Source of the DNA: Symsagittifera roscoffensis
Taxonomy: Eukaryota > Xenacoelomorpha > Acoela > Convolutidae
Assembly: GCF_963678635.1 (NCBI RefSeq)
Contig: NC_087064.1
Location: forward strand, 15,243,802 to 15,307,801
Direction: 5' to 3'
DNA: 64,000 bases
This document shows positions 10,951 through 22,335 of the stretch, one piece after another. The translations under genes were made by a program, and so were the position numbers. A model generated the notes under the pieces. It did not search any database and had not been told where the DNA came from. It saw only the letters and a program-made list of their open reading frames with translations. Position 1 is the stretch's first letter. Every line of letters begins with the position of its first letter.

Positions 10951-11010
10951 GTACTCCACAGAGGCGAAGCAGAGCTTGGCGTCACTTGCGATACAAGCGA
11001 AGCCCAGCAT
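10951..11010 (+). repeat. Copy 1 of a dispersed GCGAAGC hairpin repeat
   Basis: CACAGAGGCGAAGCAGAGCTTGG followed by CACTTGC and a GCGATACAAGCGAAGC echo. Related copies lie at 13291-13322, 13575-13612 and 16010-16031. They share the word ACAGAGGCGAAGC-GAGC-TCGCACCACTTGC. Confidence 0.6.
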
Positions 11011-11540
11011 TGGAAGCTAGCAAACAGAAAATAAGACAGAAATAACACAATAAAAAAACTTGGGAGGATAAATGAAAACATCAGAAAAACATAACAATCA
11101 GTTTTAACTAAGCTTTTAGTATTTACTAAGCTGCACCTAATCCGACAACAAATAGTTAGACGCCAATTGATCCAACAATAAAACAAAATCCACTGAAAAC
11201 TTTTAAGAATTATTTCAAATAAAATAAAAATGAACTCCTGCAACATAAACTACGATCCAGAGGGGAGCATTAAAAATATGTTTCCCTTGAAACTACTTAA
11301 AATAGCCGATAAAAAATAAGCCGAAATCATTTAGACAAAATAAAATTTTTAAGCGAAGAAAAAAATATATACGAAGACAAGGTTACTAAAATTACAAATA
11401 GAAGAAAAAAATCAAAACACTTAAAACATCTACCAAGTAAATTGCGTATAGCAAAAAAAAACAATTCTTCGATGAGACAACTAGGCCGACAAATATAAGC
11501 AGACAAATCATGATCCGACATTTTTTAAAACGTAACAATT

Positions 11541-11612
11541 CCTGTCAGAATCGAACCCAAGACCTCTGCGGTCCCAGGCGTATTCGTTACTTCCATACCA
11601 CGTGGGCCGGAA
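11541..11612 (-). repeat. tRNA-like head of a SINE
   Basis: On the minus strand there is a B-box-like GGTTCGATTCT (11547-11557) and, about 50 bases upstream, an A-box-like TGGTATGGAAG. The spacing is tRNA-like, but the arms fold poorly and no intact anticodon stem or CCA context is visible. A tRNA-derived SINE or decayed tRNA pseudogene fits better than a functional tRNA. Confidence 0.5.
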
Positions 11613-11659
11613 ACGCAAAGAAATATGAATTTATTATGAACTGATTCTCAATTTTGACC

Positions 11660-11772
11660 ATTCTGTGAACAAAGTTATTTATAGAAAAAGTCTAGTACCC
11701 GATTCTCATCGCTAGGTTAAGTATGATCGACTATAATGGCAACATTTTGAATACGAACATCAAATATAATTG
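11660..11772. repeat. Dispersed repeat block shared with 14540-14640
   Basis: ACAAAGTTATTTATAGAAAAAGTCTAGTACCCG here matches ACAAAGTTGTTTACGGGAAAAAAGTCTAGTACCCG at 14540-14572 (key shared core AAAGTCTAGTACCCG). Both are followed by GGTTAA/GGGTAA and a CATTTTG word. These are two diverged copies of one unknown element. Confidence 0.6.
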
Positions 11773-11841
11773 CTAGCACACGCTAGCCACTAAAAAAGCC
11801 TTAAAAAGCTCAAAATTAGCCTCGGAAAAACTTTTGAGATA

Positions 11842-11912
11842 TCCCGGTATCGATTCTCCGACCTGTAGATTAGGAGTCTCAGGTCCTAGAATCGGCGCCA
11901 GGTCACTTAAAT
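11842..11912 (-). repeat. tRNA-like head of a SINE, family of 16272-16342
   Basis: Minus-strand sequence has an A-box-like TGGCGCCGATTCTAGG, the word GAGACTCCTAATC in the anticodon-arm position and a B-box-like GAATCGATACC. The copy at 16272-16342 shares the same anticodon-arm word and layout, so they belong to one tRNA-derived family. Confidence 0.55.
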
Positions 11913-11999
11913 TTAGGAAAAATCTAGTCGCCAATAATGCAGGGAACAGATGCTCTAAAAGAGTACTCCTATTCACGACTTGAGTTGGAAAAAGAGACT

Positions 12000-14690
12000 G
12001 ATCGAATCAGGCTGCAAGGTAATCAGATATCCAAATATATGCCTTACGATTTCACAATTTTTAGGCTTCTTCTGATTATTTTTGCAGGGGGGAAACAGTA
12101 CGCTCAATAATAAACTCGAAACGATACGCAAAATCTCTGAAAAACGAGCCCACTGAAAAGTTTGAGACTACAAGAGAAAATTTTTTTTAAAAGGAAGGGT
12201 AACACATAGGCCAACCGAAGATTCTCAATAACTTGCAACACAAACACTTTTGCCAGTAGTGTACAGGTGTAGACAAAACGGACTGTAAAAAATTGCGATA
12301 AAAAACCTCAAGAAATCAGAAGTAGGCACAATCCAGCCATTCTCTAACACAATACTGATTTAAACAGCCCCCAACACATTATATTTTTTTTCTAGTTTTT
12401 CAAATTAAATAAAAACCATAGCCAACAGACAGAGTTGGAAGAGCAAGAGAACAAGGAAAACATTAAACATTGATTAAAATTAAGCTAAAAAACTCCAAAA
12501 ACCAGTTTTACATGCTTAAAAATTAAATTTTAAGGTCTTAAATTAGTCATACTTCAGCTTGTAAGCCTACATGCTTATGCTATATTAGTTCGAAAAGATC
12601 AAAAATTTCAAAACGGTTTTTCTTGACACGTGGAAAACTTTTCAGGTCATTCGAATCACGACTGAAAGCGCTTCAATATGATATATCACTCAACCCAGTC
12701 CGATGATTAATTGTGGTACCTGCTTTTGCGTGGAACACAAAAAACTAAAACACACCCGAATACAAAGTTCCTCCCCATTTTCAATGGTCGGAACAAACTG
12801 AAATAAGTGTGAAAAAACATGATTTCAAACTGTTTGCTTATGGCAATTATAAAATTTAAGGTGAGATTCTATTTATTGCTTTCTTCGGACTAAAATTTTT
12901 TAATTTTTGAAATTAGATAAATTATGAGCTCAAATTATTCGATTACGGCAAACTTAAAAAGACTCTTTTTACAGCTTTCTTTTGCCAAAAAAAACTCAGA
13001 AAATAATTCTGGAAATCTACATCACAAAAAAAGCAAAAACATCAACAAAACTTCTTGGAACTTACATGCCGGCACCATTGAAAGATTTCATTACAAGGAT
13101 TTGAGTTAAATAGCTAAAACCAGAAAAGTCAGTGCTATGGTAGCTAAGGACAAATGATAGGCCGATAAATACTTTTTGAGCCGCAAAATTTAATTTCTCA
13201 AATAACCGGTCCTGCATAGACCGTTGCACAACCAGGAATGTGTGTTAAATCTTAAGCGCAGAATAAGAGATTCAAATTATGTTTAAAATACAGGCGAAGC
13301 AGAGTTTCGCACCACTTGCAAAGTAAATCACAATGTAAATTACTATTATTATTATAAATAGAAAATTTGGTGGAGACAAGTATATCGGAAAAACAATTTA
13401 AAAAAATATTATATTTCTAAAAACACTTCATACATTTGTATCGAAGATAGTGAACTCGAGGAGAGCATTCAAACAAACAGCAATCAACAGCTTTAAATTA
13501 CCAATCAGAAAAACTCATCGAGCGCCACATAATCCGACAAAATTTAGTAGCCGATCGTCAAGCCGAAAAATAAACACAGAGGCGAAACTGAGCGTCGCAC
13601 CACTTGCTATACAACACAAAATCCGAAAATCGAAGATGTCAAAAAAACTAGATCTATCATAAACAATAAGGCCAGTTTTGAAACAAAGACATGACGAGAC
13701 AATAGAATGTGAAATTAGCATCGGAAAACAATTTACCAAGCAGTAACAAATACCATGGCAGAAACCTTCACAAGCCGAAAAAAATGAACAAGATTTGAGA
13801 CTTAAGAAAGTCGCCCTCAAAACACATCATTTGCTCGTTAAATGAAACAATATGAGACAACTAAGCCGATATATAGCCCGAAACCTAAGAATCCCAAAAA
13901 AGACACAGCCCTCAAAGCACTGACACGAACCCATACACTTTTTTCGCCTGTCGAAAGACGCAATATGAGTCCGATAAGCCGCTATAAGATAGGCCAAAAC
14001 CTATCAAGACGAAAAAACAAAACGAGCTGAAAGAATTGTTGAAAAATTGAATTATAATTTCTATTAAAATATTTAGCATTTTGTTTAATTCACAGATGAG
14101 CATTAAAAATATAATTCCACTGAAACAACTTGAAATTAGGTCACCAAGCCGATAAAATATAGACCGAAACAATTGGGGCAGAATTAAGTTTTCAGTAAAA
14201 AAAAAAAACAAAAAAAATATGTATACGATGCCAGGGTTAAGAAATTAAAAAGAAACCACACAGAACAATACAAGCAACTATATTCTAATAAACTTAAATT
14301 CAAATATGTGATTTAGTTGGATGGTAACAACAAAACGGAAAATAGCCGACCAAAAGTAAACCGAAAGCGACGAAGTCGAAAATTCGAAAAAAATACTAAA
14401 GAATTATCATGTAAGAATTTGAACTGCGAATTTATTGGAGTAACACTAAAAGGACGCACAGTGCGAGCAATAGACCAACGAGCCCAAATATACGTACTGC
14501 GTGCATGTCGTGTACTGCATGCATGCTGAAACCTGTCGACAAAGTTGTTTACGGGAAAAAAGTCTAGTACCCGGTTGCAAGGGTAATTAATTAAGAGTAA
14601 TTAACATGAAACATTTTGGGGTTGCAAGAGTTGCAATTCTAAACCTTAGCCAACCTCTCCAAACACAGAAGCCCAAAAGCTGTTTTGTCT
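12000..14690. other. Gene-free AT-rich region of decayed repeats
   Basis: This region contains recurring words such as AATCCGACAA, AGCCGA-AAATA and GAGGCGAA, found also around 11100-11500, which suggests several degraded copies of one non-coding element. Open frames are rich in Lys/Asn/Ser with no motif. A 13-base echo GTGCATGTCGTG / TGCATGCATGC lies near 14505. I support no gene. Confidence 0.55.
13575..13612 (+). repeat. Copy of the dispersed GCGAAGC hairpin repeat
   Basis: ACAGAGGCGAAACTGAGCGTCGCACCACTTGC-type sequence, with the stem partly decayed. Another decayed copy is at 13291-13322 (CAGGCGAAGCAGAGTTTCGCACCACTTGC). Confidence 0.55.
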
Positions 14691-14699
14691 CCGGAAACA

Positions 14700-16060
14700 A
14701 AACCAAAAACATCATATCTCGAAAACTAAAGGCATTGACTACCCATTTTGAAGACCGAAATAGCAACCTCCGAAGAGCCCTGCTCGAATTCCTCTATCGG
14801 GATACCAATTTCAAACTTAAGAGATATGAACACCGATATCTACCTGAACAGTCGAAAAAATATCTCAAGCCTTGGAATAAGCGATAAATCTTGAACGTGA
14901 AAAAACTCCGTCGTTACACATATAAAAAAAATTACGCTGAAAGAGATTAAACATAGAAGGATAGTGCGAGCTCGCATTTAAAAATATAATAGATAGCTAG
15001 ATTTTTTGAAATATTTACAATGATTAAAAAAACTTCATATCTCGAAAATTAAAAGGATTTGAGCAGTCAATTTGAGGACACATTTGCAACCTATGAGTAT
15101 ACCTTGAAAGCAATCCACTTTAGACTTGGGAATTTCAATTTTGTGAAACGTTTTCATCTCAGTTTAAGAACACTTTAGAAAAAATCTTTTAAGAGTACTT
15201 CATATCTGGAAAACTATAATCATCTGAGCCGTAAGAGAGCCCTAATAGAATCCCTCTATCGGTATACTAATTTCAAACAACTTAATGAACTGAACACCAA
15301 AATCTAACTAAGAAACCGAAAAAAACTCTGCTTTGCAATATGCGATATATCTTAAACATGAAAAAAAATCCATCTGAAAAAAAATTAAATATACAAAAGA
15401 GGCTAAAAAATTGATAGATAGATAATAGATTTTGTGATTTTAATGATTAGGAATTTCATATCTCGGAAACTAAAAGAATCTGAGCAGTCAATTGGATGCC
15501 AAACTTGCAATTCATACGAGTACCTTGACAGCAACCCACCTTAGACTTGGGAATTTTTGTGAAATTTTAAACCTTTTTTTGAAAACTTTCGATAAAATCA
15601 TTAAAAAGCCATATGTTAAAAACTAAACTTATTTGAGGAGCCACATGGGGAGGAACATTTGCAACCTTTGAGAAAACCCAGACTGCGCCTTACTAAAGGG
15701 TTGAGAATTTAAAAAATTTTGAACGTTTATATTTGTTTAATTCTTTGAAGATTTGAAAAATGTCATATTTCGTAAGAGAGAGGAATTAAGCTGTCACATT
15801 TGGAGGCAAGATTTGCACAGCCTGAGAGTACCTTAGCAGTATTTCACGTTTGGGGCTGGGGAAATTAATTTTTGAAGTTTTTTTATCGGGTTACTATTTT
15901 CAAAACTTGGTGAAATAATCATGGAATTCCGACAAAACAAAAAAAATAAGTATTGCAATTAGCGATATAGCTTAAACGCAAAAAACTACTTTGTTAAACA
16001 AATTAAACACAGAGGCGAAGCTGAGCTTCGCAAACAAGCAAGGAAAAAGCAGAACGGATC
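14700..16060. repeat. ~166-bp tandem repeat array, block 1
   Basis: A unit recurs starting at about 14708, 15030, 15196, 15452, 15612 and 15762. It has the order CATATCTCGAAAACTA, GGATTTGAGCAGTCA, GAGGC-A-ATTTGCAACC, GAGAGTACCTTGACAGCAA and GACTTGGGAATTTCAA, then an A/T-rich tail. Diverged, partly indel-altered copies are interspersed with a second module containing GCGATA-A-CTTAAACGTGAAAAAACT and AAACATAGA/ACAGAGG. Periods near 160-170 bases are clearest; block 2 downstream is more regular. Nothing codes here. Confidence 0.75.
16010..16031 (+). repeat. Best copy of the GCGAAGC hairpin repeat
   Basis: GCGAAGC-TGA-GCTTCGC is a perfect 7-bp stem with a 3-base loop (16015-16031), preceded by ACAGAG. 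It follows the second module of the repeat array, so it may mark the edge of a unit. Confidence 0.75.
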
Positions 16061-16271
16061 TTTGAACAGGCAAAACAAAAATTAAATCAGGAAAAAGGAA
16101 AAGATTACAAAGACACCTTGGAAAAACTTTTGCTGAGATAAGGAGTAAAACGTTCTCACATCTGCTCCACGACCGCTAGTAATTTTACTAAGACTAGGTA
16201 CCAATAAAGAAGCTCCAGTTCATCAAATAACCAATGCTATGCAGCAAAATTCGCACAAAACCTAATTCAAT

Positions 16272-16342
16272 GCTCCGGATTTGAATCTCCTACCCGTTGA
16301 TTAGGAGTCTCACGTCCTCACATTTGCGCCACGGTCGCTTGG
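16272..16342 (-). repeat. tRNA-like head of a SINE
   Basis: Minus strand: A-box-like TGGCGCAAATGTGAGG, anticodon-arm word GAGACTCCTAATC and B-box-like GATTCAAATCC (16277-16287). Same family as 11842-11912. The arm does not pair well enough for a functional tRNA. Confidence 0.55.
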
Positions 16343-16417
16343 AGGTAATCTAGTGGCCCAGCTAATGCTGAATGAACCTGTTTCAATATTTTTATCTTTG
16401 AATGTACTGATACCGAA

Positions 16418-19015
16418 ATGCGTAATTTTCAAAAATTGGACTTTAAGCAAAACCAGGACAGCCCTATGGAAGACAAGGACAGCTTCTACAACAACCTAAC
16501 TCAGCTCCTTGCAACTGTTCCAAGGAAGGACTATATCCTCATCGGTGGCGACATGAACGCAAAATTAGGAGAGCGCTTAATGGAGGAACGTGGTCACATC
16601 GGTCAATTTACTGTAGGAAGCCGGAACGAAAATGAAGAGCAGCTGGCCAACTTTACAGTAATGAACGTACTATGATCATTGTACTATGTAACACGACCTT
16701 CCAGAAGAGGAGAATTCGCCTACCCACTTGGTACTCAAATGATCATCGCACAAAGAATCAAATCGACTTCATAATGGTACCACGTAAAATGACGTCGTCA
16801 GTGCAAGATGCCACGGTCCGCAGAAACCACTTACTGGACTCTGATCATAGTCCAGTGATAGTAAAATTGCTAATCAAACTCAAGAGGTACACAAAAAAGG
16901 GGAGCAGGGTCAGATTCAACGTCGCAGAACTAAAAGACGCGAAATCCAGGGACCAATACATGCAGCTTCTTGACTCGGACTCTCCAACCCTGGACACTGT
17001 AGACACAGCATGGGAAGGACTCAGGGATAGTATCCGCAATGCTGCTGAAAAGACCGTAGGGTTCTCGAAGTATGAAGCAAACCTATGGATATCCGAGCAG
17101 ACCATCGCTTTGATTTTAAAAAAAGCCCGTACCAGAAACAAAGCCACAAAAAGCAAATTGAGGAAAGATATTAAAAAATGCGTACAAACAGACAAAAACA
17201 ACTAATACAATAACATGGCTGACGAAATATCACATGCCGACAAGACAGTAAATACACGGAAGGTCTATTCCACCATTTAAGCAACTCACAGGGAAGATAC
17301 AAACACAGAATGAAACCCTTAAAGATGAAAAGGGGGAAATTATTCTTGATGTCCAGGAGCGTTTGAGAACCTTCTAAATAGACCCCCTCCACCCCGAGTC
17401 GCAACCACACATGAACGAGCGAAACCATTTGAAAATGTTAGTGCTGGAGAACCAAGTGAGAAAGAAGTTGCTAAAGCGATCAGCAAACTGAAGAGAAACA
17501 AAGCGTGAGGAACAGATGGCATACCACCCGAACTTCTTAAAGACGGAGGACAGCCGCTCACCCGTAGACTAACCGAACTGCTCAATTCAATTTGGTATTC
17601 AAAGCAAATCCCAAATGAATGGAAAATTGCTATTGTAGTACCCGTTTTTAAGAAGGGAGACAAAGCCGCTAGTGCCAACTACAGAGGAATCTCGCTTCTA
17701 GTCATAGCATTCAAAGTGCTTGAAGCAGTATTGAAAAACAGACGAGAACCTGCTTATACAAATTATGCAAGAAAGAATCAGGCCGGCTTCAAACCAGGGC
17801 GAGGCTGTAGAGACCAAATTTTCTCCATCCGCCAAATAATCGAGCAACGTGAAGAGTACAAAAGAATGACACACCTCATCTTTATTGATTTCAAGGCGGC
17901 ATTTGACAGTGTCCACAGAGAATGCATCTGGAATATATGCAAGGCACTCGGATTAGATTCTGGACTTATCGACATTCTCAGAGCAATGTACACTGAGACG
18001 TACTGCCAAGTGCGAGCCTACAACAGTATCACAGATAAATTCAGCATCCTCAGTGAAGTCAGACAAGGATCGGTGCTATCTCCCTTTCTCATTAACCTTG
18101 CCATTGACGGGGTCATGAAAAGAACCCTTGAGGGTGACAAGTTAGGCATTATACTGGATGACATGATCATCGCTGATCTGGAATTTGCAGATCACATATG
18201 CTTACTTGAAGAAAACGAGAAGGATGCGCAACGACTCCTAGACAAAGTTACCCAAATTTCAGCGTATGTTGGTCTCCAGATAAATGACCAAAAAACCAAG
18301 TTCTGTTCGAACAACCCTAACGCCAAGTTCACCGTGAAGAACGAGTTTCTAGAGAGAGTGGATGCATTGCATTAGTGGGTAGTCGGATTGCATTAAATGG
18401 CAGTGTAAAGTCCGAGGTGAAGGCCCGAATCGGGAAAGCCGTAGGTGCATTCGCCAGCCTAAACCCCATCTGAAGCAAAAGAAGATACCAAGAAACATCA
18501 AATTAAAAATTTTCAACGCATGTGTAAAAACAATCCTACTTTATGGAAATGAAACATGGCCGATAAATGAAAGCGACGTCAAAAAATTGCAAACTTTCGA
18601 AAAGAGATGCCTTCAGAAAATCAACTGTAATTATCATCACAATCAAGACGACCACCAAACTTCACAACCCCTGCCGACATCTCGCATACAATAAAAACCC
18701 GAAGGCTAAAATGGCTGGGACACGTGCTTCGAATGAATGAGGATGAAGTACCAAACGCAACATTAGAATTCGCCAAAGGTGAAAGTTGGAGGCGGGCACC
18801 CGGGGGCACAAAAAAAACATGGAGAAGACTGGTGTAAAACGAATTGAAGCCACATTTGAAACCCCCCAGGATGACTTTCAAAAAGTGGGAACAAGATGGG
18901 TTTGACATCTGTAAAGAAACTGCTGCGGACGGGCATCAATGGCGTGGACTTGTGCGTTATGTTGTGGCGGGCAAAGGGCAGCATTGCCTGGAAAAGCCCT
19001 AACTGGAAATGGATT
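16418..19015 (+). pseudogene. RTE-like LINE, 5'-truncated and inactive
   Basis: An endonuclease/RT polyprotein of a non-LTR retrotransposon. APE endonuclease: GGDMNAKLGE near 16546, NQIDFIMV near 16759 and the catalytic SDH in LDSDHSPVIV near 16837. Frames 16418-16675 and 16672-17205 are joined by a shift. The stretch 17205-17710 has several stops but encodes GTDGIPPELL and SANYRGISLL. RT: FIDFKAAFDSVHR (motif A) near 17881, QGSVLSPFLINL (motif B) near 18064, and motif C reads FADH at about 18183 instead of FADD, so the catalytic Asp is lost. Downstream decayed sequence holds the RPGGTKKTWRR-like tail near 18795, seen in RTE-like elements. It lies between two blocks of the 166-bp repeat. Confidence 0.85.
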
Positions 19016-19379
19016 AGCCGCTTATTTAATTGAGAAAATTACTATTCCCTCTATTCCAAGAAGCGATAAGGATTGTAAAATTTGACTTTTCCTAAATACC
19101 TTTACTTTTCTCTAAAAAAGCATGGGAAAATCATCTTATGCAGGGAAGACTTTCACTCCCTGATTTTAAGATTGAACACTTAATATCAGACTAGCGTGCA
19201 ACGCACCTCCGGTGCTTCGAATTTTCAACCACTCAAAAAAATATTCTTTGAGTGTACTATGACTGCACACAATTACAGGGTTCGTAATTACAAATTTTGC
19301 AGTCTTTTATACACACTTTGAAAAACCATAAAGTTTTGTGAAGTTTTATATAAGTTCTTCGAAAAATTTAAATTGAACT
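19016..19379. other. AT-rich spacer between the LINE and repeat block 2
   Basis: No coding motif. The first part may include the LINE 3' tail; from about 19200 words of the 166-bp repeat field start to appear. Confidence 0.5.
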
Positions 19380-20480
19380 AAGAAACGTCACATCTGGGAA
19401 ACTGAAAGCAATTGAGCAGTCGCATTTGGACGCAAAATTTGCAACTCCAGAGAGTGCTCTTACAGTAACAACTACAACGTTGGGAAACTCAAATTTTGAG
19501 AAACTTCACCTTAAGTTTTCTGAAAAAAAGGTATTCACATCTCGAAAACTACCAAAAGTTGAGCAGTTTTCTTTGATGGCAATATTCGCAAAAAAATTGT
19601 CGTATCTCTTAAACAAAAAAGATTTGGGCATTCCTAATTAGAGGCCAAATTTGCAACCTGAGATTACTCTGACAACACCGTTCCCCCCAACTACAGGTTA
19701 GAAAGTTCAAATTTGAAAAAAAAAACTGATTTTCATGATAATATTTTTGAAAAAATCACAAAAAACGTCATATCTGGAAAATACAAGGATTTGAGCTGCC
19801 ATATTCAGAGGCAAGATTCAAAACCCCCTGAAAGTACCCTCACAGATTCCAACAACAGGATTGAGATCTTCAAACTTTCGGAAAACATAAATTTTTTTTT
19901 GAAAATTTCGGAGAAAATCAATGATAAAGGTCAAATATCTCAAAAACTACATGAATTTGAGCAGTCATACTAGGCAACAAGAATCGCACCTCTTGAGAGT
20001 ACCCTGACACAACCTCATTACAGAGATGGTAATTTCAAATTTTGTGATATTTTTTATATCTACGTTTTCTGAAAAATTTTGAAAAAATCCAAAAAAACGT
20101 TGTATCTCAAAAACGTCAAATCTTTGAGCAGCCATAATCAGAGGCAAGATTCGCAACCCTTGAGAGTACCCTCACAATATCCAACAACAGGATTGAGATC
20201 TTCAACTTTAGGGAAAATTTGAAAATCTATTTTTTTTTTAATTTTTGAAAAAATCATAAAAAACGTCATATCTCGAAAACTACAAGGATTTGAGAAGTGA
20301 GAATTGGAGGCGAGATTCGCAACCTCTGAGAGTAACCTGACAGCATCCAACTACAGTGTGAGAATTTCAAAAATTGAGAAACTTTTCTAAATTGAATTTT
20401 CTAGAAATTTTTGAAAAGTCTCGAAATCTGCCTATCTCGTAAACTATAAGGATTTGGTTATTCATATATGAAGGCGAGAA
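19380..20480. repeat. ~166-bp tandem repeat array, block 2
   Basis: Units begin at about 19388, 19538, 19600, 19768, 19933, 20101, 20268 and 20433. The last five spacings are 165-168 bases. Each unit has TATCTCGAAAACTACAAGGATTTGAGCAGTCA-type sequence (in parts), then GAGGC-AGATTCGCAACC, GAGAGTACCCTGACA, a CCAACTACAG word and a T-rich tail with AATTTTTGAAAAAATC. Sequence identity between neighbours is moderate, so the array is old. No gene. Confidence 0.88.
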
Positions 20481-22224
20481 TCGCAAAACCTAAGAAAACT
20501 CTGACAATATCCTACTATTGGATTGCTTATTTCAAACTAGATGAAATAAACACTGGATTTCAACTGGAAAACTGAAAACAAGAACCTTAACCATCGCAAT
20601 ATACGATTTAGCTTCAACGAGAAAAAATTCTTTGCTTAACATGCAAAACTATTGCGATGAAAAAGCTTAAGCGAGATAGTGAAGCCCGCATTTAAATATG
20701 TATAAGATATATCTAGTAGTTTTCGTGAAAAAAGTTCGAAATTTCTTCAAAACTAAATATTTCAAAAATGGACTTTTGCGATGTCCTCATCGCCTTTTCT
20801 AAAAAAAAGAGGGCCAAACGAAGAAAAACTTGAGAATTAGCGGATTACTTTTAGAAAAAAAAGAGTACGCTTCCAAAAAAACGGCAAAAGTTTCAAAATT
20901 TTCTGAGGCCATATTCTAAGGCCTAATTTTTTTTTTCAAAACTGGAGACAGCCGCTTACACAGGGAAGATTCGCATAAGTTGTTTTTTCTTTCGGTTTAA
21001 TCCTTAACCTCCCATTTGGCGGGGTAGTTTTTGAAAAAGTCAAAAATTAAGTAAATGTCAAAAATGGGCTTGTTTGAGGCAATAACTTTTTTCTAACGAA
21101 TATCGGGAATAGCCGCCTGAGAAGGTGGACCCCCATGATTTTTTCTTTCGATTAAAATGTTCATCACATATTTGCGCATTTAATATTTGAGAAAAGCGAA
21201 TAAAACTCAAAAACAAGTAAGTCAAAAATACCCCTTCTGAAACTTTCGAAGGCCGTAGAACGTGGGGTAAAATGAATAGACTAGCAAAAAAATGCAGGCA
21301 CATACAAAAATCGCCAGTTTGTCCATTGGTACCATTTTTGAAAATCCGTTCAGTAATTTTTGAGAAAAAATGAATTTTCTGCGAAAAAAGATATAATTTT
21401 CCAGAGCGTCAAAAAAACTTCAAATCCCAAACATTTTCATAATACCTGTTGTTCTTAACAGGACCCTACACTAGCCAAAAATAAAGCCTCAACATATGCT
21501 ATTAAATTGCCTAGGCTTAAATAGGCTTAAATATGATTAAATTGAAATATACCAAAAGTGCCAACAATGAGCACTTCTAAATGCGACTTAGGTTGGAAAA
21601 AATTCTTCGTAATAAAATACTACTCTTCTCTTGTTTAATATTACGCTGAAAAAGATTGAACATAACAAGATGATGCCCGCATTTAAATACACACACAGAC
21701 GCAAAGTTGCACTTCCTAAAAGATGGACGCTCAATATGAGTCTACAGAATTACTAAGTTACGCAAACCAATTATGACGCATTCGCAGTACCAGTCAATTT
21801 GAAAAAAAAAAGAAATTTACCATGTAACAAACCACAATTTATAGAGCGAACGCATTTTAACAAGTAGACGAAAAAGTTCATGAAAAACATCCGACCCTGC
21901 CCATGTTCCAACCCTCTTATTTTGTTGCGGGTCTCCCTCTTATTTCTTCCCTACTTCTATGCTACAGATCAATGATACCTTGAAGCTTAATTGCTATTTG
22001 TAATATAATAGTATGCGTTAATATCCTTAGCATTGGCTTTACTTAATAGCTGGTTATCGATCAAAATGAACACTTTCAAAAAGAACACATTTTGTCGCAA
22101 CAATATTTGCGTCGCAACAAAATTTGCGACTTAGGTTGGAAAAAAAGAGAGTTCATACTATCACACAAGCTTGGCTTGTGTAAACAGATAAAAATATATT
22201 TACAGATTTTTTGAAAACATTTAA
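20481..22224. other. AT-rich region with the second repeat module, no gene
   Basis: The second module of the repeat field (CGATTTAGCTTCAACG, CCCGCATTTAAATAT) is present at 20590-20720 and again at 21640-21720 (ATTACGCTGAAAAAGATTGAACATAA, in parts). Around 20940-21380 phrases such as GAGACAGCCGCTTACACAGGGAAGAT and GGGAATAGCCGCCTGAGAAGG recur loosely. I see no coding signal. Confidence 0.55.
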
Positions 22225-22335
22225 AATGATTTTAAAAACTTCATATCTCGGAAATTAAAAGGATCTGCGCAGTCAATTAGAGGCCACACTTGCAACCCAT
22301 GAGAGTACCTTGGCAGTAATCCACCTCAGACTCTA
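22225..22335. repeat. Isolated unit of the 166-bp repeat
   Basis: TTCATATCTCGGAAATTAAAAGG, GCGCAGTCAATTAGAGGCCA, TTGCAACCCATGAGAGTACC and CACCTCAGACT follow in the same order as in block 1, closest to the units at 15030 and 15452. Confidence 0.8.

Noticed and set aside
11541-11612. Functional tRNA gene
   Set aside because: B box has a mismatch, the arms pair poorly and no clear anticodon stem is formed; a SINE head or pseudogene is more likely.
14317-14887. Two Lys/Arg/Asn-rich frames in the repeat field
   Set aside because: They lie in diverged non-coding repeats (the second overlaps the start of the 166-bp repeat block) and have no recognisable domain.
14700-20480. Possible CRISPR-like array
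   Set aside because: Units are ~166 bases, diverged over the whole length, and have no short identical repeat with unique spacers; the context is eukaryotic.
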